The notes beneath the pieces were generated by a model. That model did no database searches. It was not told where the DNA came from and saw only the letters and a program-made list of their open reading frames with translations. Both the position numbers and the translations under genes were made by a program. A stretch of DNA of 64,000 nucleotides from Corylus avellana. Lineage: Eukaryota > Streptophyta > Magnoliopsida > Fagales > Betulaceae. Every line of letters begins with the position of its first letter. Position 1 is the first letter of the stretch. The stretch spans positions 10,822,542 to 10,886,541 of the forward strand of contig NC_081551.1 of assembly GCF_901000735.1 (NCBI RefSeq), in the 5' to 3' direction. Positions 10,863-23,150 of this stretch are shown in pieces.

Positions 10863-12233
10863 TGTTGTGCAAATTTTAATACTCGCAAGTGCACGAATCG
10901 ATTGTAGTTTAATAGATTGCAAGTGCGAGGTCGAACCCACAGAAAATTGTATTTTTGAAAGAGCAACTTATATCTAAACTAATTAAATCATAACCTAGTT
11001 CGAAAAAGGTTTTGATTTTGGTTTTAAAAATTAAAAGACAAACATAAACTAAATAAAATAAACCAAGAGATAAAATACTAAAGTTTGAGAATTCACACTC
11101 ACCGAATCATAACAACATACTTCCATGTTTATCAATATTAATCTGAAGTTCTCACAATTAAAATCTTAGATATGTTTTACTATGCTTCAACAGTTAATCA
11201 AAATCATCACATGTATCTATTCATTGCACAAATCACAAAAGGAATCCAATATCAATTAAATCATCAGATGTATCCATAAATCACAAAAGATATCCAATCT
11301 TAATTGAAACACCAAATGTATCCATAGATCAAATCACAAGGGATATCCAATTATTTAGGCAAATAAAATCAAGCAATCAATTATGTGAAATTATCTTAAA
11401 TCATCAACTGTATCCTTGAATCACAACAAGATATCAAAGAATCATGCCACATATTGAAAAGAAGTAAAACAATTGAAATATTAAACCCAATAAAATCAGA
11501 TAAATAAAGACTTATATGAAAGTATTGATGTTCTTCATCGGTGAGGCTTCATCCCCAACCTTAGTTGGGAATTTAGCTCCACATAAAAATAAAACCTAAA
11601 CCTAAAGAAAACCTAAACTAAAAAGAGAAAAACTGTATAATTTTGCTCTCTAAACTTGGGTCCCTTTCTTGAATGCAAAGAGGTCTATTTATAGGCTTAG
11701 GGAAGTCCTAGAAGCCCAAGTAAACCTAAATAATTCAGAGGTCTGTCTCCCAGTCAAAATAGAAGTATGAAATCGGAATAGGATTTGTCTAGATTTGTGT
11801 CCTACAATTGCTGGGTGATTTTGGCATAGTAACCTTCCGAATTAGGAAAATTATATTTCACGAAAAATTGTATTATGTTGATATAGCTTTCCAATGCCAT
11901 TTGAATCACTTCAATCCGATATTTGAACGGAAAGTTATGGTCAAAATACTGAGACGTGTGCAGAATCTGAATTTGAATCTGATCCGAAATCTTATCCAAT
12001 CTGATCTTTTATCCAATTTAATCTGATTTAACCTTTTTCTTGGATTTGGTTAGACTTAACCACATCATCTAGGTCTTCTCAAAGTATGCTTTCTTCCAAA
12101 AAGTAGTTTTTCTTCAATCACCTACAAAGTACTAAAAACACAAAACTAACACAGAACATTAGATAATAACACAGCTAAAGGATTAGCACAAGTAAATTAA
12201 AGGGTCCAAATATGCAATATTTGGCACACATCA
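10863..12233 (-). mobile_element. Third, divergent family A LTR inside A1
   Basis: 1371 bases; on the minus strand it starts TGATGTGTGCCAAATATTGC and ends GCACAACA next to a PBS, so it is a 5' LTR. It differs from 6452-7787 by many substitutions and indels, and its right flank (AACAC) does not match the CGGTG flank. It is therefore not the original partner of the LTR at 6452, although a complete internal region joins the two. Confidence 0.85.
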
Positions 12234-13686
12234 AACACTGAGCGCATCATGGATGTGGATTCCATTGATTTTGTGATTCCATATATTTCGACTAGATGAG
12301 TTAGCTTCTTAGATTCAAGCACAGGCCCTGTGCACTTGAACTTCACTCCACCAGGGTGGATGTTCTCCCTCCAGGTTTATTTTATCCATTGATGTTTCAT
12401 TCTTTGATTATATTTATACAATAATGTGTTGCAGTTAATTGGTATTTGGTTGGAGTATCACATTTTTTTTTTAGGACATGTGTTTTTGCATTCAAGTTTG
12501 GGGGTATGATATGCCCACATCCGCTCATTCAGGTATTCCTATACTCTTGATCTTATTCTTTAGTTTTATACATACATTGGGGACAACGTATGATTCAAGT
12601 TTGGGGGTATGGAAAAACAAAAAATGGTCCATTTTTGATATTATGTCATTCTTAAGCATATGGTTGAGCTTTGATTCTGGTTTACATTTCATTAATAGGC
12701 TTAAAGTTATGAACACATGATCATATGATTTAGGAATTTTGAGTCTTGTTACTTACTTTTGGCAACATGAGATGCTTCTTGTTTCAATTTAAATCTATAT
12801 TGAGCACACTAGTACATGTCTGTGAGGTATGAATTTTGAGACCAATTATGTTTGTTTTTAATGTCTTGAATTCTGTTGGGTGTCATATTGGGTGGATAAC
12901 TCTGGCATGCTATATATATAAAAATAATTTTTTAAAAAAAATAAAGTTTGAATTTTTCGCTGAGTAACCGGACCTCTTGCCTGATTAAGTAGTGAGTGTT
13001 CACGTCAAAAAGTGAAAATTTTGGGTTGATTAATAAAATGGATAGCTTAGCTTCGTAACCTTTTTGACACGAGTTAGTAAGTCCTTAGGGGTGTCTTTAC
13101 ACCTAGTGCCCTAAACCCATTTGGTTTAGGAGACATTGGCCTAACACTCGATACATGAGTCAACTAAAAAGCTTAAGGGAGCTAAGCATTGCAAAGCCTA
13201 CAAAAAAAAAAAAAAAAAAATGTATGCCTTGGTTGTTTCGTTTGATATGAAGTCCGATGATTCTGAGATGTTGATTCCTTCATATATGAATTATTTTGAA
13301 GCCTCATGATTGTGTTAGTTCACTTTGCACTAATTGAAATTTGTGTATCTCAATCTGCCATTTGTAAGTGATTTGACTTGTAAATTCCTTGGAATTTTAA
13401 AGATAAAGTTTATAATTTTAAGCTTGCTAATGAATGAGAACCATTAATTTTGTGATACTTTATCCTTTTGAATGACATAATGATGACAATGTTTGTGGGT
13501 ATCATTCCTGGAAAACCCTCACGAGACCTCACTCATCCTCTAGGGAATGCCTAGGGGTTTAAAAGGTTTGTTGCATACGCTAAATGCAATCATACTTCCC
13601 ACGAAAGATGGATTTATCTTTTTGTTTTTCAGTTTATTTTCAGTTTTGTATTGCTAAGGGACTAGCAATATGTAAGTTTGGGGGTG
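12234..13686 (+). mobile_element. Family D element D2, 3' internal fragment (plus strand)
   Basis: Starts abruptly after the LTR and contains three purine tracts of the AAGTTTGGGGGT type (about 12494, 12597 and 13674). It also has the stem CATACATTG/CAACGTATG (12571-12592) and the conserved 3' module (13490-13615). Sequence 12640-13686 is near-identical to 1-1044. The first 250 bases may be remnant coding sequence, but no intact ORF was recognised. Confidence 0.8.
13490..13615 (+). other. Conserved 3' noncoding module (family D copy 2)
   Basis: Same block as 849-972 with very few changes, including the hairpin at 13537-13557 (arms CCTCTAGG and CCTAGGGG). Confidence 0.6.
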
Positions 13687-14504
13687 TGATAAGCGCCGAA
13701 TGTTGCACATTCAAGCCTCTTAATTTGCATATGTTAATTCCTTAGCGTTGTTATTTGTTTGATTTTGTTTTGTTTTTATGCATGTTTCAGGGCCTTAAAT
13801 GACAAATACAAGAAAAACCATTGATTTTGGGCTTAAAATGAAATTTACTGTAGTAGGGGTACCGTAGCATTATTGTAGCAGGGGGTACTGTAGCATATTA
13901 CGTAGCAGTTACTGTTGCTTGGTGTGCTCGAGCACACATGCGCGGCAGAGACAAAAACAACTCCGAAATTGATAAGGAAAGTTTTCTAGGTCTCCCAATC
14001 CGACTAGGAGACCGAATTACGATTTTTCTGGGATTCCTAGGGCTTTTAGGGTTCTCCTAATCCCTATAAATAGGCCTATAAGCACTGAGAAAAAAGACAC
14101 ACCACTTCCTAGAGTTAGAAATCAGAAAATTGTCTTTGGAGCTTAGAAGATCATGAGCGGCTAAACCCCTTCGTAGGGTGTTGATGTAACCCTATCCAAG
14201 TACAATGATTTGATTGTATTTAATTTCTACATTTTCAATTTATGCATGTTGATTGTATAACTATGAGAATTACTACCTTTTGATTATGTTCTTAATTATT
14301 AAATGCAATTGTTCTTAAATTCCAAAATCAATATTTGTGAAATTCTTCTCTTGTCTTAGAAAGTATTTTACTTTTGTTGATTTCAAATCATTCTTGTTTT
14401 CTGTGATTATGAGGATGATGGTTATACAATGGGTTTAATTGACATATAATCAATAGGATTTGATAGGCTATGCCTAGGGAAGATGTATTGTACTACACCC
14501 TAGT
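13687..14504 (+). mobile_element. 3' LTR of D2, truncated by an assembly gap
   Basis: Begins TGATAAGCGCCGAATG after the PPT and follows the D1 LTR for 818 bases until the N run. It has a TATA box (TATAAATAG, about 14065-14073), a TACTGTAGC cluster (about 13850-13915) and a 16-base palindrome GTGTGCTCGAGCACAC at 13922-13937. Confidence 0.85.
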
Positions 14505-14604
14505 NNNNNNNNNNNNNNNNNNNNNNNNNNNNNNNNNNNNNNNNNNNNNNNNNNNNNNNNNNNNNNNNNNNNNNNNNNNNNNNNNNNNNNNNNNNNNNNN
14601 NNNN
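14505..14604. other. Assembly gap (100 N)
   Basis: A run of 100 N, the usual placeholder for a gap of unknown size. It separates plus-strand D2 LTR sequence from minus-strand family A internal sequence, so the junction between them is not observed. Confidence 0.99.
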
Positions 14605-14821
14605 TAAAACAAGCCAAAACGAAACAAAAAACAACAAGAAAAATCTTTTTTATTTTTTTTATTTTATTAATAACACGAATAAAACAAAACAAATTGCAAA
14701 TAAAACAAAACAAATTGCAGAAAAATAAAATCCTAATTATAACTAGTAGAAGAATAAAACTAATTTAGAAATAAATTGGTTTCAAAAATTAAACAATTCC
14801 CCGGCAACGGCGCCAAAAACT
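14605..14821 (-). mobile_element. PBS-proximal internal fragment of A1 with perfect PBS
   Basis: Homologous to 10667-10862. The PBS at 14798-14815 in reverse reads TGGCGCCGTTGCCGGGGA, a perfect complement to the tRNA-Asp 3' end. It is six bases from the LTR at 14822. Confidence 0.88.
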
Positions 14822-16157
14822 TGTTGTGCAAATTTATTTAACTCGCAAGTGCACGAATTGATTGTAGTTTAATGGATTGCAAGTGCGAGGTCGATCCCAC
14901 AGAGAATTGTATTTTTGAAAGAGCAATTTATATCTAAACTAATTAAATCCTAATCTAGTTCCAAAAGGGTTTTTGATTTTTGAGTTTTGAAATTAAAGGA
15001 TAAACATAAACTAAATAAAATAAGTAAATCTAAGGATAAAGGTACTAAGGTTTGGAAATTCACACTCACCAAATCATAACAACATACTTTATGTTCATCA
15101 ATATTAATCCGAAGTTCTCACAAATTAAATCATAGATATGTTTTACTATACTTCAAAGAATTAATCAAAACCATCCCATGTATCCATTCATTGACCAAAT
15201 CACAAAAGGAATCTAAATTCAATTGAAACACCAGATGTATCCGTAGAACAAATCACAAGGGATATCCAATTTTTATGAGTTAAAAGCCAAGCAATCAATC
15301 ATATGAAATTATCTCAAATCATCACATGTATCCATGAATCACAAGAGATATCCAAGAATCACTCCATACAATTGATTAGAAGTAAAACAATTGAAATATA
15401 AAACCCAATAAAATCAGAATAATAAAAACTTACATAAAAGTATTGATGTTCTTCATCGGTGAGGCTTCATCCCCAACCTTAGTTGGGAATTTAGCTCCAC
15501 ATAAAAATAAAATATAAACCTAAACCTAAACCTAAAGAAAAACTAAACAAAAGAATTTTGCTCTCTGGGATTGTGTATCTTTTCTTGAATGCAAAGAAGT
15601 CTATTTATAGGCTTAGGAAAGTCCTAGCAGCCCAAGTAAACCTAGATAATTCGGAGGTCTGTCTCCCAGTCAAAATAGAAGTCTGAAATCGGAATAGGAT
15701 TCGTCGATTTGTGTCCTTTAATTGCGAGGTGATTTTGACATAGTAACTGTTCGAATTACGAACATCCTATTTCACAACAAATTGTATTATTTTGAGCTAG
15801 CTTTCCAATGCCGTTTGAATCACTTCAATCCGATATTTGAACGGAGAGTTATGGTCAAAATACTAAGACATGTGCAGAATTTGAATTTGAATCCGATCCG
15901 AAATCTTATCCAATCTGAACTTTAATCTGATTTAACTTTTCCTTAGATTTGGTTAGACTTAACCACACAATCTAGGTCTTCTCAAAGTATGCTTTCTTTC
16001 AAACTTCGCATTTTCCCTTTAAAGCTGCAGTTTTTCTTCAATGACCTACAAAATACTAAAAACATAAAACTAACACAAAATATTAAATAACGACACAACT
16101 AAAGGATTAACTAATGTAAATAAAGGGGTCCAAATATGCAATATTTGGCACTTATCA
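14822..16157 (-). mobile_element. 5' LTR of element A1
   Basis: 1336 bases, the true partner of 6452-7787 by length, near-identity and shared CGGTG flank. On the minus strand it runs TGATAAGTGCC...GCACAACA. Divergence of about 1.5 percent by eye suggests a fairly recent insertion. Confidence 0.92.
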
Positions 16158-16676
16158 CGGTGACTCTAGTAGTCGCCACTATTGACATAAGAAAAAATAG
16201 AAAATAAAACAAAATCATTAGCGGCGACATTAGAGTAATGTCAAAGCTTGCTTAATCGGTAATATTAGAATACAAACAAATTTGTTCACATCCAAATTGA
16301 AATGCAGCAAGTCTTGCAAGGAAGACAATCAATTTTAGACAAATCGATTCTCAATGTTATAATATAACCAATACATCACCGAAGAAGAAACACACAATCA
16401 ACCAAAAATTCACACCAAAATGGAATAACAAAACCAGATCACATTTACCAACGCCATGGAACTAAAGTGCTTTACCTTGGTCACCAAGAAATGTTGTAGT
16501 CCTATTCATGTTTTTTTTTTTTTGTTTTTTAAGAGCTTCCCAACAAACCAACACTAGCTTATAAAAAGCACCCTCTCCTCTCCGCATACTCCACTACTCT
16601 TCAAGGTACTAAAAGCCAATGCCTCGTTACGAGCCAATCTCCCACCTCTCCTCTCCTAGCACTTCAAGCTACCATG
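16158..16676 (+). repeat. Macro-array segment with captured gene promoter (copy 1)
   Basis: After the CGGTG duplication the array resumes with GCGGCGAC motifs. From about 16235 it becomes a promoter-like sequence that is near-identical to 31985-32419. A TATA box (CTTATAAAAAGC) lies at 16558-16569, followed by a CT-rich leader and an ATG in good context (ACCATG, 16674-16676) exactly at the gap. In the second copy this ATG opens a C2H2 zinc-finger reading frame. The coding part here is lost in the gap. Confidence 0.65.
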
Positions 16677-16776
16677 NNNNNNNNNNNNNNNNNNNNNNNN
16701 NNNNNNNNNNNNNNNNNNNNNNNNNNNNNNNNNNNNNNNNNNNNNNNNNNNNNNNNNNNNNNNNNNNNNNNNNNNN
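16677..16776. other. Assembly gap (100 N)
   Basis: 100 N inside the macro-array, starting right after the captured ATG. Sequence resumes in the tail of a type 3 tRNA-like module, so most of one array unit is missing. Confidence 0.99.
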
Positions 16777-16892
16777 GTTTTCTTGGGTGTTTTTCATGTC
16801 ATTTTTTTTATAAATACGTTTTATAAATGTAATAATATATATATAAAAAAAAAGCTTTGTAGCTTAGTGGCTAAAGCCTTAACCATTGCACA
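16777..16892. repeat. Macro-array fragment before element A2
   Basis: Tail of a type 3 module (GTTTTCTTGGGTGTTTTTCA), an AT spacer and a type 4 tRNA-like module (TAGCTTAGTGGCTAAAGCC). It is cut at TTGCACA by element A2. The last five bases, GCACA (16888-16892), are duplicated at 31800-31804. Confidence 0.88.
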
Positions 16893-16984
16893 TGATAAGT
16901 GCCAAATATTGCATATTTGGACCCATTTATTTAAATTAGTTAATCTTTGAGCTGTGTCGTTATTTAATATTTTGTGTTAGTTTT
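16893..16984 (+). mobile_element. A2 5' LTR, first 92 bases
   Basis: Starts TGATAAGTGCCAAATATTGC as in other family A LTRs and stops at GTGTTAGTTTT. Here the family B element interrupts it, and the LTR resumes after 26061. GTTTT (16980-16984) is the target duplication. Confidence 0.9.
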
Positions 16985-18343
16985 TGATAAGCGCTAAAAT
17001 ATTCATATTTTCAGCCCTTATCTTACATGTTTTAATCGTTTGGTTTTGGTTAATTAGGTCATTTTACTTCCTTTTTTTGTTTTTGCTGTTTTTACAGGCT
17101 TTTGGAAAAAAGTGAAGTAAAACTGGGTGATTTAGGCTCAAAAAGAGAATATGGGAAAATTGGAGCTCCCTGGTACTGCGATCAATCACAGGGTACCTGC
17201 GATCGAGTGCAATACCAGAGGAGATGCTGCCCGAGCCAGGCCAGGAGCGATCGAGCGCAGGCAACAGAGGCATCGATCGCAGACGTGCGATTGACCGCAC
17301 ACGGGCTGTGATCGAGCGCACCCGTGCGGAGGAGATATTCCAAGTGGCGGCTACAATGTTCCTATTTCCATATTAGGGTTTTTCAAACTCCAAATTGTAA
17401 TAGGACTGAAACCCTACGAAAACCCTAGGGTTTACTACTTTTCCAAGGACTTCTAAAGCCTATAAATAGACTCCTAAGCCTTTAGAATAGGTAGGCTTGG
17501 AGGAAGAGAAGTATAGGAGCTCTCAAGTCAAGTCTCGGGTTTATTCTTTCTTTCTTTTCTTTTCTTTTATTTTATGAAGATGTTTAACATCAACTCTATG
17601 TGTAGCTAATTTATTTAGTAGGGCTAGATTGAAGCCCTAGTTATGTTAAATTAATATTTCAATATTGGGGCCTTGTGATAATCATGTTGTGCTATTTAAC
17701 TTGATTAATACCTGCTTGCATGAATTCCTCATATGTGTATGCCTGATCAACATGTGCATGTGGTATGAACTTGTTAGTTAGATCAATTTGGATGGCCGAG
17801 TCCTGGGTTTAACTTAAGTAACAAAAGAATCCACACCGCGATTCTTGGGTTAATCAACATAGGGAACCGGGAGTATGTATCCATGCCCTAGGCCTTGTGT
17901 GTTTGTCGATTTCCATAGAACATATGCTTTTCTAAAGAACAACTTAGTATAGACATGCTAAATCCTTTAGGAAAGAAAAGAATTAGAACATGGACTAAGT
18001 GGCTAATTCGTTGCATAGGGAAATCAATAGCTTAAGGAGTTAGGGTTTAACCCTTAGGTTGGCAAACATTAAATATGCATAACTTGATCAAAGCATTGGC
18101 ATATTTTTATACTAGTTTAACATAATTAGTGGTGGATATCAAAGCCCTACCCTTTGTTATCATCACATCAACAATCAATTTTTATTTTATTTTTGCTTAA
18201 GGAATTTATTTTTAAACATAAATTCAGCAATCCTCGTGGGAATGATCCTATACATGCACTCTATACTACCATGTTGACCTTGTGCACTTACAGGTAAAAC
18301 GTACAATTATTTACCTATAATTTAGGTAGATTTTTGCACAACA
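16985..18343 (+). mobile_element. 5' LTR of family B element
   Basis: 1359 bases, TGATAAGCGCTAAAATATTC...GCACAACA. A TATA box (TATAAATAG) stands at 17461-17469. Upstream (17175-17325) is a cluster of about six GCGATCGAGCGCA-like motifs. Its partner is 23229-24340 plus 25828-26061. Confidence 0.93.
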
Positions 18344-18349
18344 AGTTTT

Positions 18350-18367
18350 TGGCGCCGTTGCGAGGGA
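18350..18367 (+). other. Primer binding site of family B element (degenerate)
   Basis: TGGCGCCGTTGCGAGGGA, six bases after the LTR end. It matches the tRNA-Asp 3' complement except for two bases (CG>GA), unlike the perfect sites at 14798 and 27365. Confidence 0.8.
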
Positions 18368-19010
18368 TTGCGGCAAATTTTGTTTAAATTTATCTTCCTT
18401 TAGTTTTGATAGTTTAATTTTCAATTTTAATTTAGTATTAGCAAAAAAAAAAAAAATCAAAAAGAATTTTTGTTTCCTTTCACTTTTATGTTTCTATTAC
18501 AGGTTGCAGAGTGGCATTCTATGATTACGATCAATCGTCACAACAGTGGTACTGATGCCACTAAAAGGACAGTAACATTTTTTTGCTCTTGTCTTTTTAT
18601 CTTATTTTCTTTCCTTCACATATGTCTTGTTTTTCTCTGATGTTTTGACTTTCTACTTTTCTAATATTTCAATAAAAAAAAAAAAAAAATTGACATTCTG
18701 GTACTACGATCGATCGTAGATACTCTGCGATCGAGCGTTGTAACCGAGAGGGGCTAAATACTCTCTGTTAGTGCGATCGAACGCACCCCAGGTGCGATCG
18801 AGCGCACTATGCCCAGATATGCATGCCTCTGGTTGAGTGAGATTGAGCGCACGAGATGTGCGATCGAGCGCACTCGGCCAACAAGGCCTGCGATCTATTT
18901 AGGTCACTTTTTCCCCATGGCCCACAACCTCTCTCCCGGGGCCGTACAATCCCATTTCACACCTCCACCTCCGGCACTCCTTCTTCTACCATTTTTCACC
19001 TAGCGTTCAC
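18368..19010 (+). mobile_element. Family B leader with motif cluster
   Basis: Noncoding leader with poly-T/poly-A runs and, at about 18700-18880, six copies of a GCGATCGAGCGCA-like motif. The short ORF at 18809-19003 is made largely of this repeat and runs into a solo LTR, so I do not call it a gene. TTCAC at 19006-19010 is the duplication for the nested solo LTR. Confidence 0.7.
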
Positions 19011-20348
19011 TGATAAGTGCCAAATATTGTATATTTTGACCCCTTTATTTACATTAGTTAATCCTTTAGTTGTGTCGTTATTTAATATTTTGTGTTAGTT
19101 TTGTGTTTTTAGTATTTTGTAGGTCGTTGAAGAAAAACTACAGCTTTAAAGGAAAAAATGCGAAGTTTGGAAGAAAGCATACTTTGAGAAGACCTAGATG
19201 ATGTGGTTAAGTCTAACCAAATCCAAGAAAAGGTTAAATCAGATTAAAGTTCAGATTAGATAAGATTTCGGATCGGATTCAATTTCAGATTCTGCACACG
19301 TATTAGTATTTTGACCATAACTCTCCGGTCAAATATCGGATTGAAGTGATTCAAACGGCATTGGAAAGCTAGCTCAAAATAATACAATTTGTTGTGAAAT
19401 AGGATTTTCGTAATTCGTACAGTTACTATGTCAAAATCGCCCCGCAATTAAAGGACACAAATCTGGACGAATCCTATTCCGATTTCAGACTTCTATTTTG
19501 ACTGGGAGACAGACTTTCGAATTATCTAGGTTTACTTGGGCTTCTAGGACTTCCCTAAGCCTATAAATAGACTTCTTTGCATTCAAGAAAAGACAGACAA
19601 TCCTAGAGAGCAAAATTCTTTTGTTTAGTTTTTCTTTAGGTTTAGGTTTAGGTTTAGATTTTATTTTTATGTGGAGCTAAATTCCCAACTAAGGTTGGGG
19701 ATGAAGCCTCACCGATGAAGAACAACATCACTTTTATGTAAGTTTTTATTATTCTGATTTTATTGGGTTTTATATTTCAATTGTTTTACTTCTAATCAAT
19801 TGTATGGAGTAATTCTTGGATATCTCTTGTGATTCAAGGATACATGTGATGATTTGAGATAATTTCATATGATTGATTGCTTAGCTTTTAACTCATAAAA
19901 ATTGGATATCCCTTGTGATTTGTTCTACGGATACATCTGGTGTTTCAATTGAATTTGGATTCCTTTTGTGATTTGGTCAATGAATGGATACATGGGATGG
20001 TTTGATTAATTCTTTGAAGCATAGTAAAACATATCTATGATTTAATTTGTGAGAACTTCGGATTAATATTGATGAACATAAAGTATGTTGTTATGATTTG
20101 GTGAGTGTGAATTCCCAAACCTTAGTACCTTTATCCTTAGATTTACTTATTTTATTTAGTTTATGTTTATCCTTTAATTTTCAAAACTCAAAAATCAAAA
20201 CCCTTTTGGAACTAGATTAGGATTTAATTAGTTTAGATATAAATTGCTCTTTCAAAAATACAATTCTCTGTGGGATCGACCTCGCACTTGCAATCCATTA
20301 AACTACAATTGATTCGTGCACTTGCGAGTTAAATAAATTTGCACAACA
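19011..20348 (+). mobile_element. Family A solo LTR nested in family B element
   Basis: 1338 bases, TGATAAGTGCCAAATATTG...TTTGCACAACA, flanked by TTCAC on both sides (19006-19010 and 20349-20353). No PBS or PPT adjoins it, so it is a solo LTR left by recombination between two LTRs of a complete element. It is very close to the A1 LTRs. TATA box at about 19562-19570. Confidence 0.93.
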
Positions 20349-20652
20349 TTCACCAAATCCACTACACCACCACCATCCAAGACCCTTTTCCGGCCACCAC
20401 ACCACCATCTTTCACCAAAAACCACATCACATTCCAACCTCACCCCAACCATCAAAATTCCCGAACACTCATCCAACCTCGAATTTTTTTCAATTTTTCT
20501 TGTAATTGTGGGTGTTTATCCACCCACATTGCCTCTGTGTTGGGATTTTTGGGTGTTTGCAAGGAGTTTGGAGCATCCTTGGCCGGAGTTGTCTTTGAAG
20601 TCTTCAGAAGTGCACACCACCTGTTCGACGAAAGTTCCCAACCAACTTCCAA

Positions 20653-21728
20653 ATGCCTAGAACTCGTGCTTCGTCTTCCAAAGGGTCAGTAGCTCATGCT
20701 GTTTCTCCCCCACCAGCCTTTGAAGAGCGGGAGCTACTGTTTGAAACCACTTTCACCATCAGAGAAGATTTCCAAAACAACGAAGCAACTCAATGGGCGG
20801 TTGCAGAGTTTAGGCGAAGGGGTCTTAAGAAGCTGTTCAAACCGGTCACCTTTACCGTCTACCAAAAGCTAGTTGTAGAATTCTACGCCAAGCTCTCTCA
20901 TGACTGTGACAACCCGACTGCTATCTCCTCAAAAGTTCAGGGGCAAATAGTTCATGTGACAAGAGCCAACATAGCTGCCGCCTTGCAATGCAATAATGAG
21001 CATCCTCCCGAAACTGCAAATCTCGCCGAGCAACCAGCCCGATATTATGTGACGGAAATCATTGAAGACATGTGTCAAGGGCTCTATGCGGATGCACACC
21101 ACAACGCTGGCAGCCGGTCCAAGTTGCTGCAAAGGCTATGGTTCATGGATTCGGTACTTCACCGGAATGCTTTCCCCTTGGGACACAAAACTCAAAGGCG
21201 TGATCAATTCCTCCAAACTCTCTACGCCTTCCACAAGGATGCATGGTACTCCATCCCCGACATCATATGGACCCAAATCTACAAATTTTGGAATGGAGTG
21301 CATATTGGGGGAGCAGAGTTCACTCACTCATGGGGGCTGCCATTCCCTTACTTAATCACATATACCTTTGGAAAAAGGGTATCAGAGGGCACTGCAACTG
21401 ACGAGCCAGTCACGACAACTCCAATATTTGGCATTCACCAATGGAATAAGAGCTGCTCTCATATGCCCCAAGCACTCTCGGAAGCTGGGAAGAGATGGAT
21501 GAGGCCGAACCAATGGCTGAAGACGAACTAGCATCTGAGCTAGAAACGGACCATGATGATGCAGCTGCAATTGATTTTCGAGCCATCCAGTACTGAGCCC
21601 TTTGTGACAAAATGGAAGGACTTCAAAGAGAGCTCGCTGATCAACGAAGGGAGGCCCGGGAAGACAAGGTCCACATGAATCAACGCTTGACTGCCATGGA
21701 AGAAGCCATGCGGTCCATTCTGAGCTGA
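20653..21728 (+). pseudogene. Broken family B ORF, plant transposon-protein-like
   Basis: The frame from ATG 20653 runs 292 codons to 21531. It reads as a globular alpha-rich domain with an FYAKL-type motif near residue 80, a tryptophan-containing helix (RLWFMDS) near residue 165 and a YSIPDIIWTQIYKFWNGVHI stretch near residue 210. This layout resembles the 'putative plant transposon protein' domain (Pfam PF20167, from memory) found in many non-autonomous plant Gypsy-like elements. At about 21480-21500 the homologous frame shifts. In the other frame an acidic, coiled-coil tail (MEGLQRELADQRREAREDK) continues to 21728, with one in-frame stop at about 21594. So there is at least one frameshift and one nonsense codon. 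MPRTRASSSKGS looks like the natural start; the upstream ORF (20339-20692) begins in LTR sequence and is another frame. Function unknown. Confidence 0.65.
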
Positions 21729-22238
21729 TTACCCCCACCACCATTAGGAGCATCCACTTCTGGACCACATTGAGAGAGGACCACAGTCTAGCTGAAGACG
21801 TAAAACTTAGCGCTTATGGGAGGCACCCCATAGCATATCCTTTTCTTTTTGTTGTTGATTTAAATTTTGATTGTGTTTTTCATTATGTTTAGTATTTTTG
21901 GTGTTTTTAGTTTTATGTTTTCCATTCTGTTACTGCGATCGATCGCACCACACATACGATCGAGCGTAAGTCTCCATCTGTGAGGCTACCGCACTCTGTT
22001 AGTGCGATCAACCGCACAACATGTGCGATCGAGTGCACTTGGTAGCATCCCATAGTTATTTTTATTTTGCTCTGTTCCATTTTTATTTCATTTTAGTGTT
22101 GTTCCTTTTTACTTGTTTGTATGTTTTATTATTTTGCAGGGACAAGTGTGCTTCAATTCAAGTTTGGGGGTGTGCTCTGAGCCATACTTTCCACGACTAT
22201 GTCCACCACCTCCCGGGTACATTCTTTCCTTAATCTAG

Positions 22239-22277
22239 ACACATTGGGGACAATGTGTCATTTCAGTTTGGGGGTAT
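22239..22277 (+). other. Stem-loop plus internal PPT-like tract (family B)
   Basis: ACACATTGGGGACAATGTGT (22239-22258) is a perfect 8-bp stem with loop GGGA. A purine tract CAGTTTGGGGGTATGG follows. The A2, A1 and D2 counterparts keep the stem with changed bases. Confidence 0.65.
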
Positions 22278-23023
22278 GGGCACACATGTTCACACACTTT
22301 GTCCCAATTTCATGTTGTTGTTTTGTGTGTTGTTTGAAAAAATATATATATATATATTTATGCATGTTCTTGTTGCTCAAAAATTTAGGTTGATCTAGAA
22401 AGAATTGTGGCTTGAATTCATCAGTAAGCTTAAAAATTTTGAACACACGATCTGATGAGTGAATCTGTTAGTTTGGTTACTTGCTTAGGCCAGTTGAAAA
22501 ATCACATGTTTGATTTAATCACACAAGCACATTAGCACATAATTTGTGAGGAATGACATAAGGTCTAATGTGTGTGTTTTTGCATCTTGGATGAAATTGG
22601 ATGACTTATTAGATGACGCTTGGCATATATATTAAAAAAAAAAAAAAAAAAAGGAGTGAAATAAATGATCATTGATGGCTTTTCACTGAGTAACTGGACC
22701 TCTTGTTTCAAAGCACTGAGTGTTCACGTCAAAAGGTGAAAGTTTTGGATTTGATCAGTGTCATGGTTAGTTGGTTTCGTAGCCTTTTTGAGATTTGGAA
22801 ACATTTACATATTGGAAAGATTTGGAAGCCTAATAATTTTGTGCTAATTCACTTTACACTGTTTTCAAACTTGTGATATTTTAGCATGTCCTTTGTAAGT
22901 AATTGCACTTTGAGATTCCAATTCATTATGAAGATGGAGTTCATCTTTTTAAGCTTGCTAATGAATAAAAATCATGATCTTGAAGTGATGCTTTAATTTT
23001 TGGGTTGACATGAACTCTGCATG

Positions 23024-23150
23024 ATGTTTGTGGGTAACATTTCTGGAAAACCCTCACGAGACTTCACTCGTCCACTAGGGAATTCCTAGTGGTTTAAAAG
23101 GCTTGTTGCATACGCTAAATGCAATCGTACATCCCACAAAAGATGGATTT
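23024..23150 (+). other. Conserved 3' noncoding module (family B)
   Basis: Same module as in A and D. Its hairpin at 23072-23092 is a perfect 8-bp stem, CCACTAGG and CCTAGTGG with loop GAATT. The small ORF from ATGTTTGTGGG stops at a TAG within the hairpin, unlike A1 and A2. Confidence 0.6.

Larger units (their letters stand above)
6452..16157 (-). mobile_element. Compound minus-strand family A LTR element A1
   Basis: The outer LTRs 6452-7787 and 14822-16157 are both 1336 bases and differ at only about 20 positions by eye. The array sequence on both sides carries the same five bases, CGGTG (6447-6451 and 16158-16162), so the outer pair is one insertion. Inside lie a full-length minus-strand internal region (7788-10862), a third and more divergent family A LTR (10863-12233), a plus-strand family D fragment (12234-14504), a 100-N gap, and a second PBS-side internal fragment (14605-14821). 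This is either a recombination product or an assembly join across the gap. Confidence 0.8.

Noticed and set aside
16619..16813. ORFs spanning N runs (also 14474-14713 and 60624-60923)
   Set aside because: Created by translating through gaps; no support.
20339..20692. 117-codon ORF upstream of the family B ORF
   Set aside because: It starts in the last bases of a solo LTR inserted later and is in another frame than the family B ORF.
21382..21768. 128-codon minus-strand ORF
   Set aside because: Antisense shadow of the family B ORF tail.
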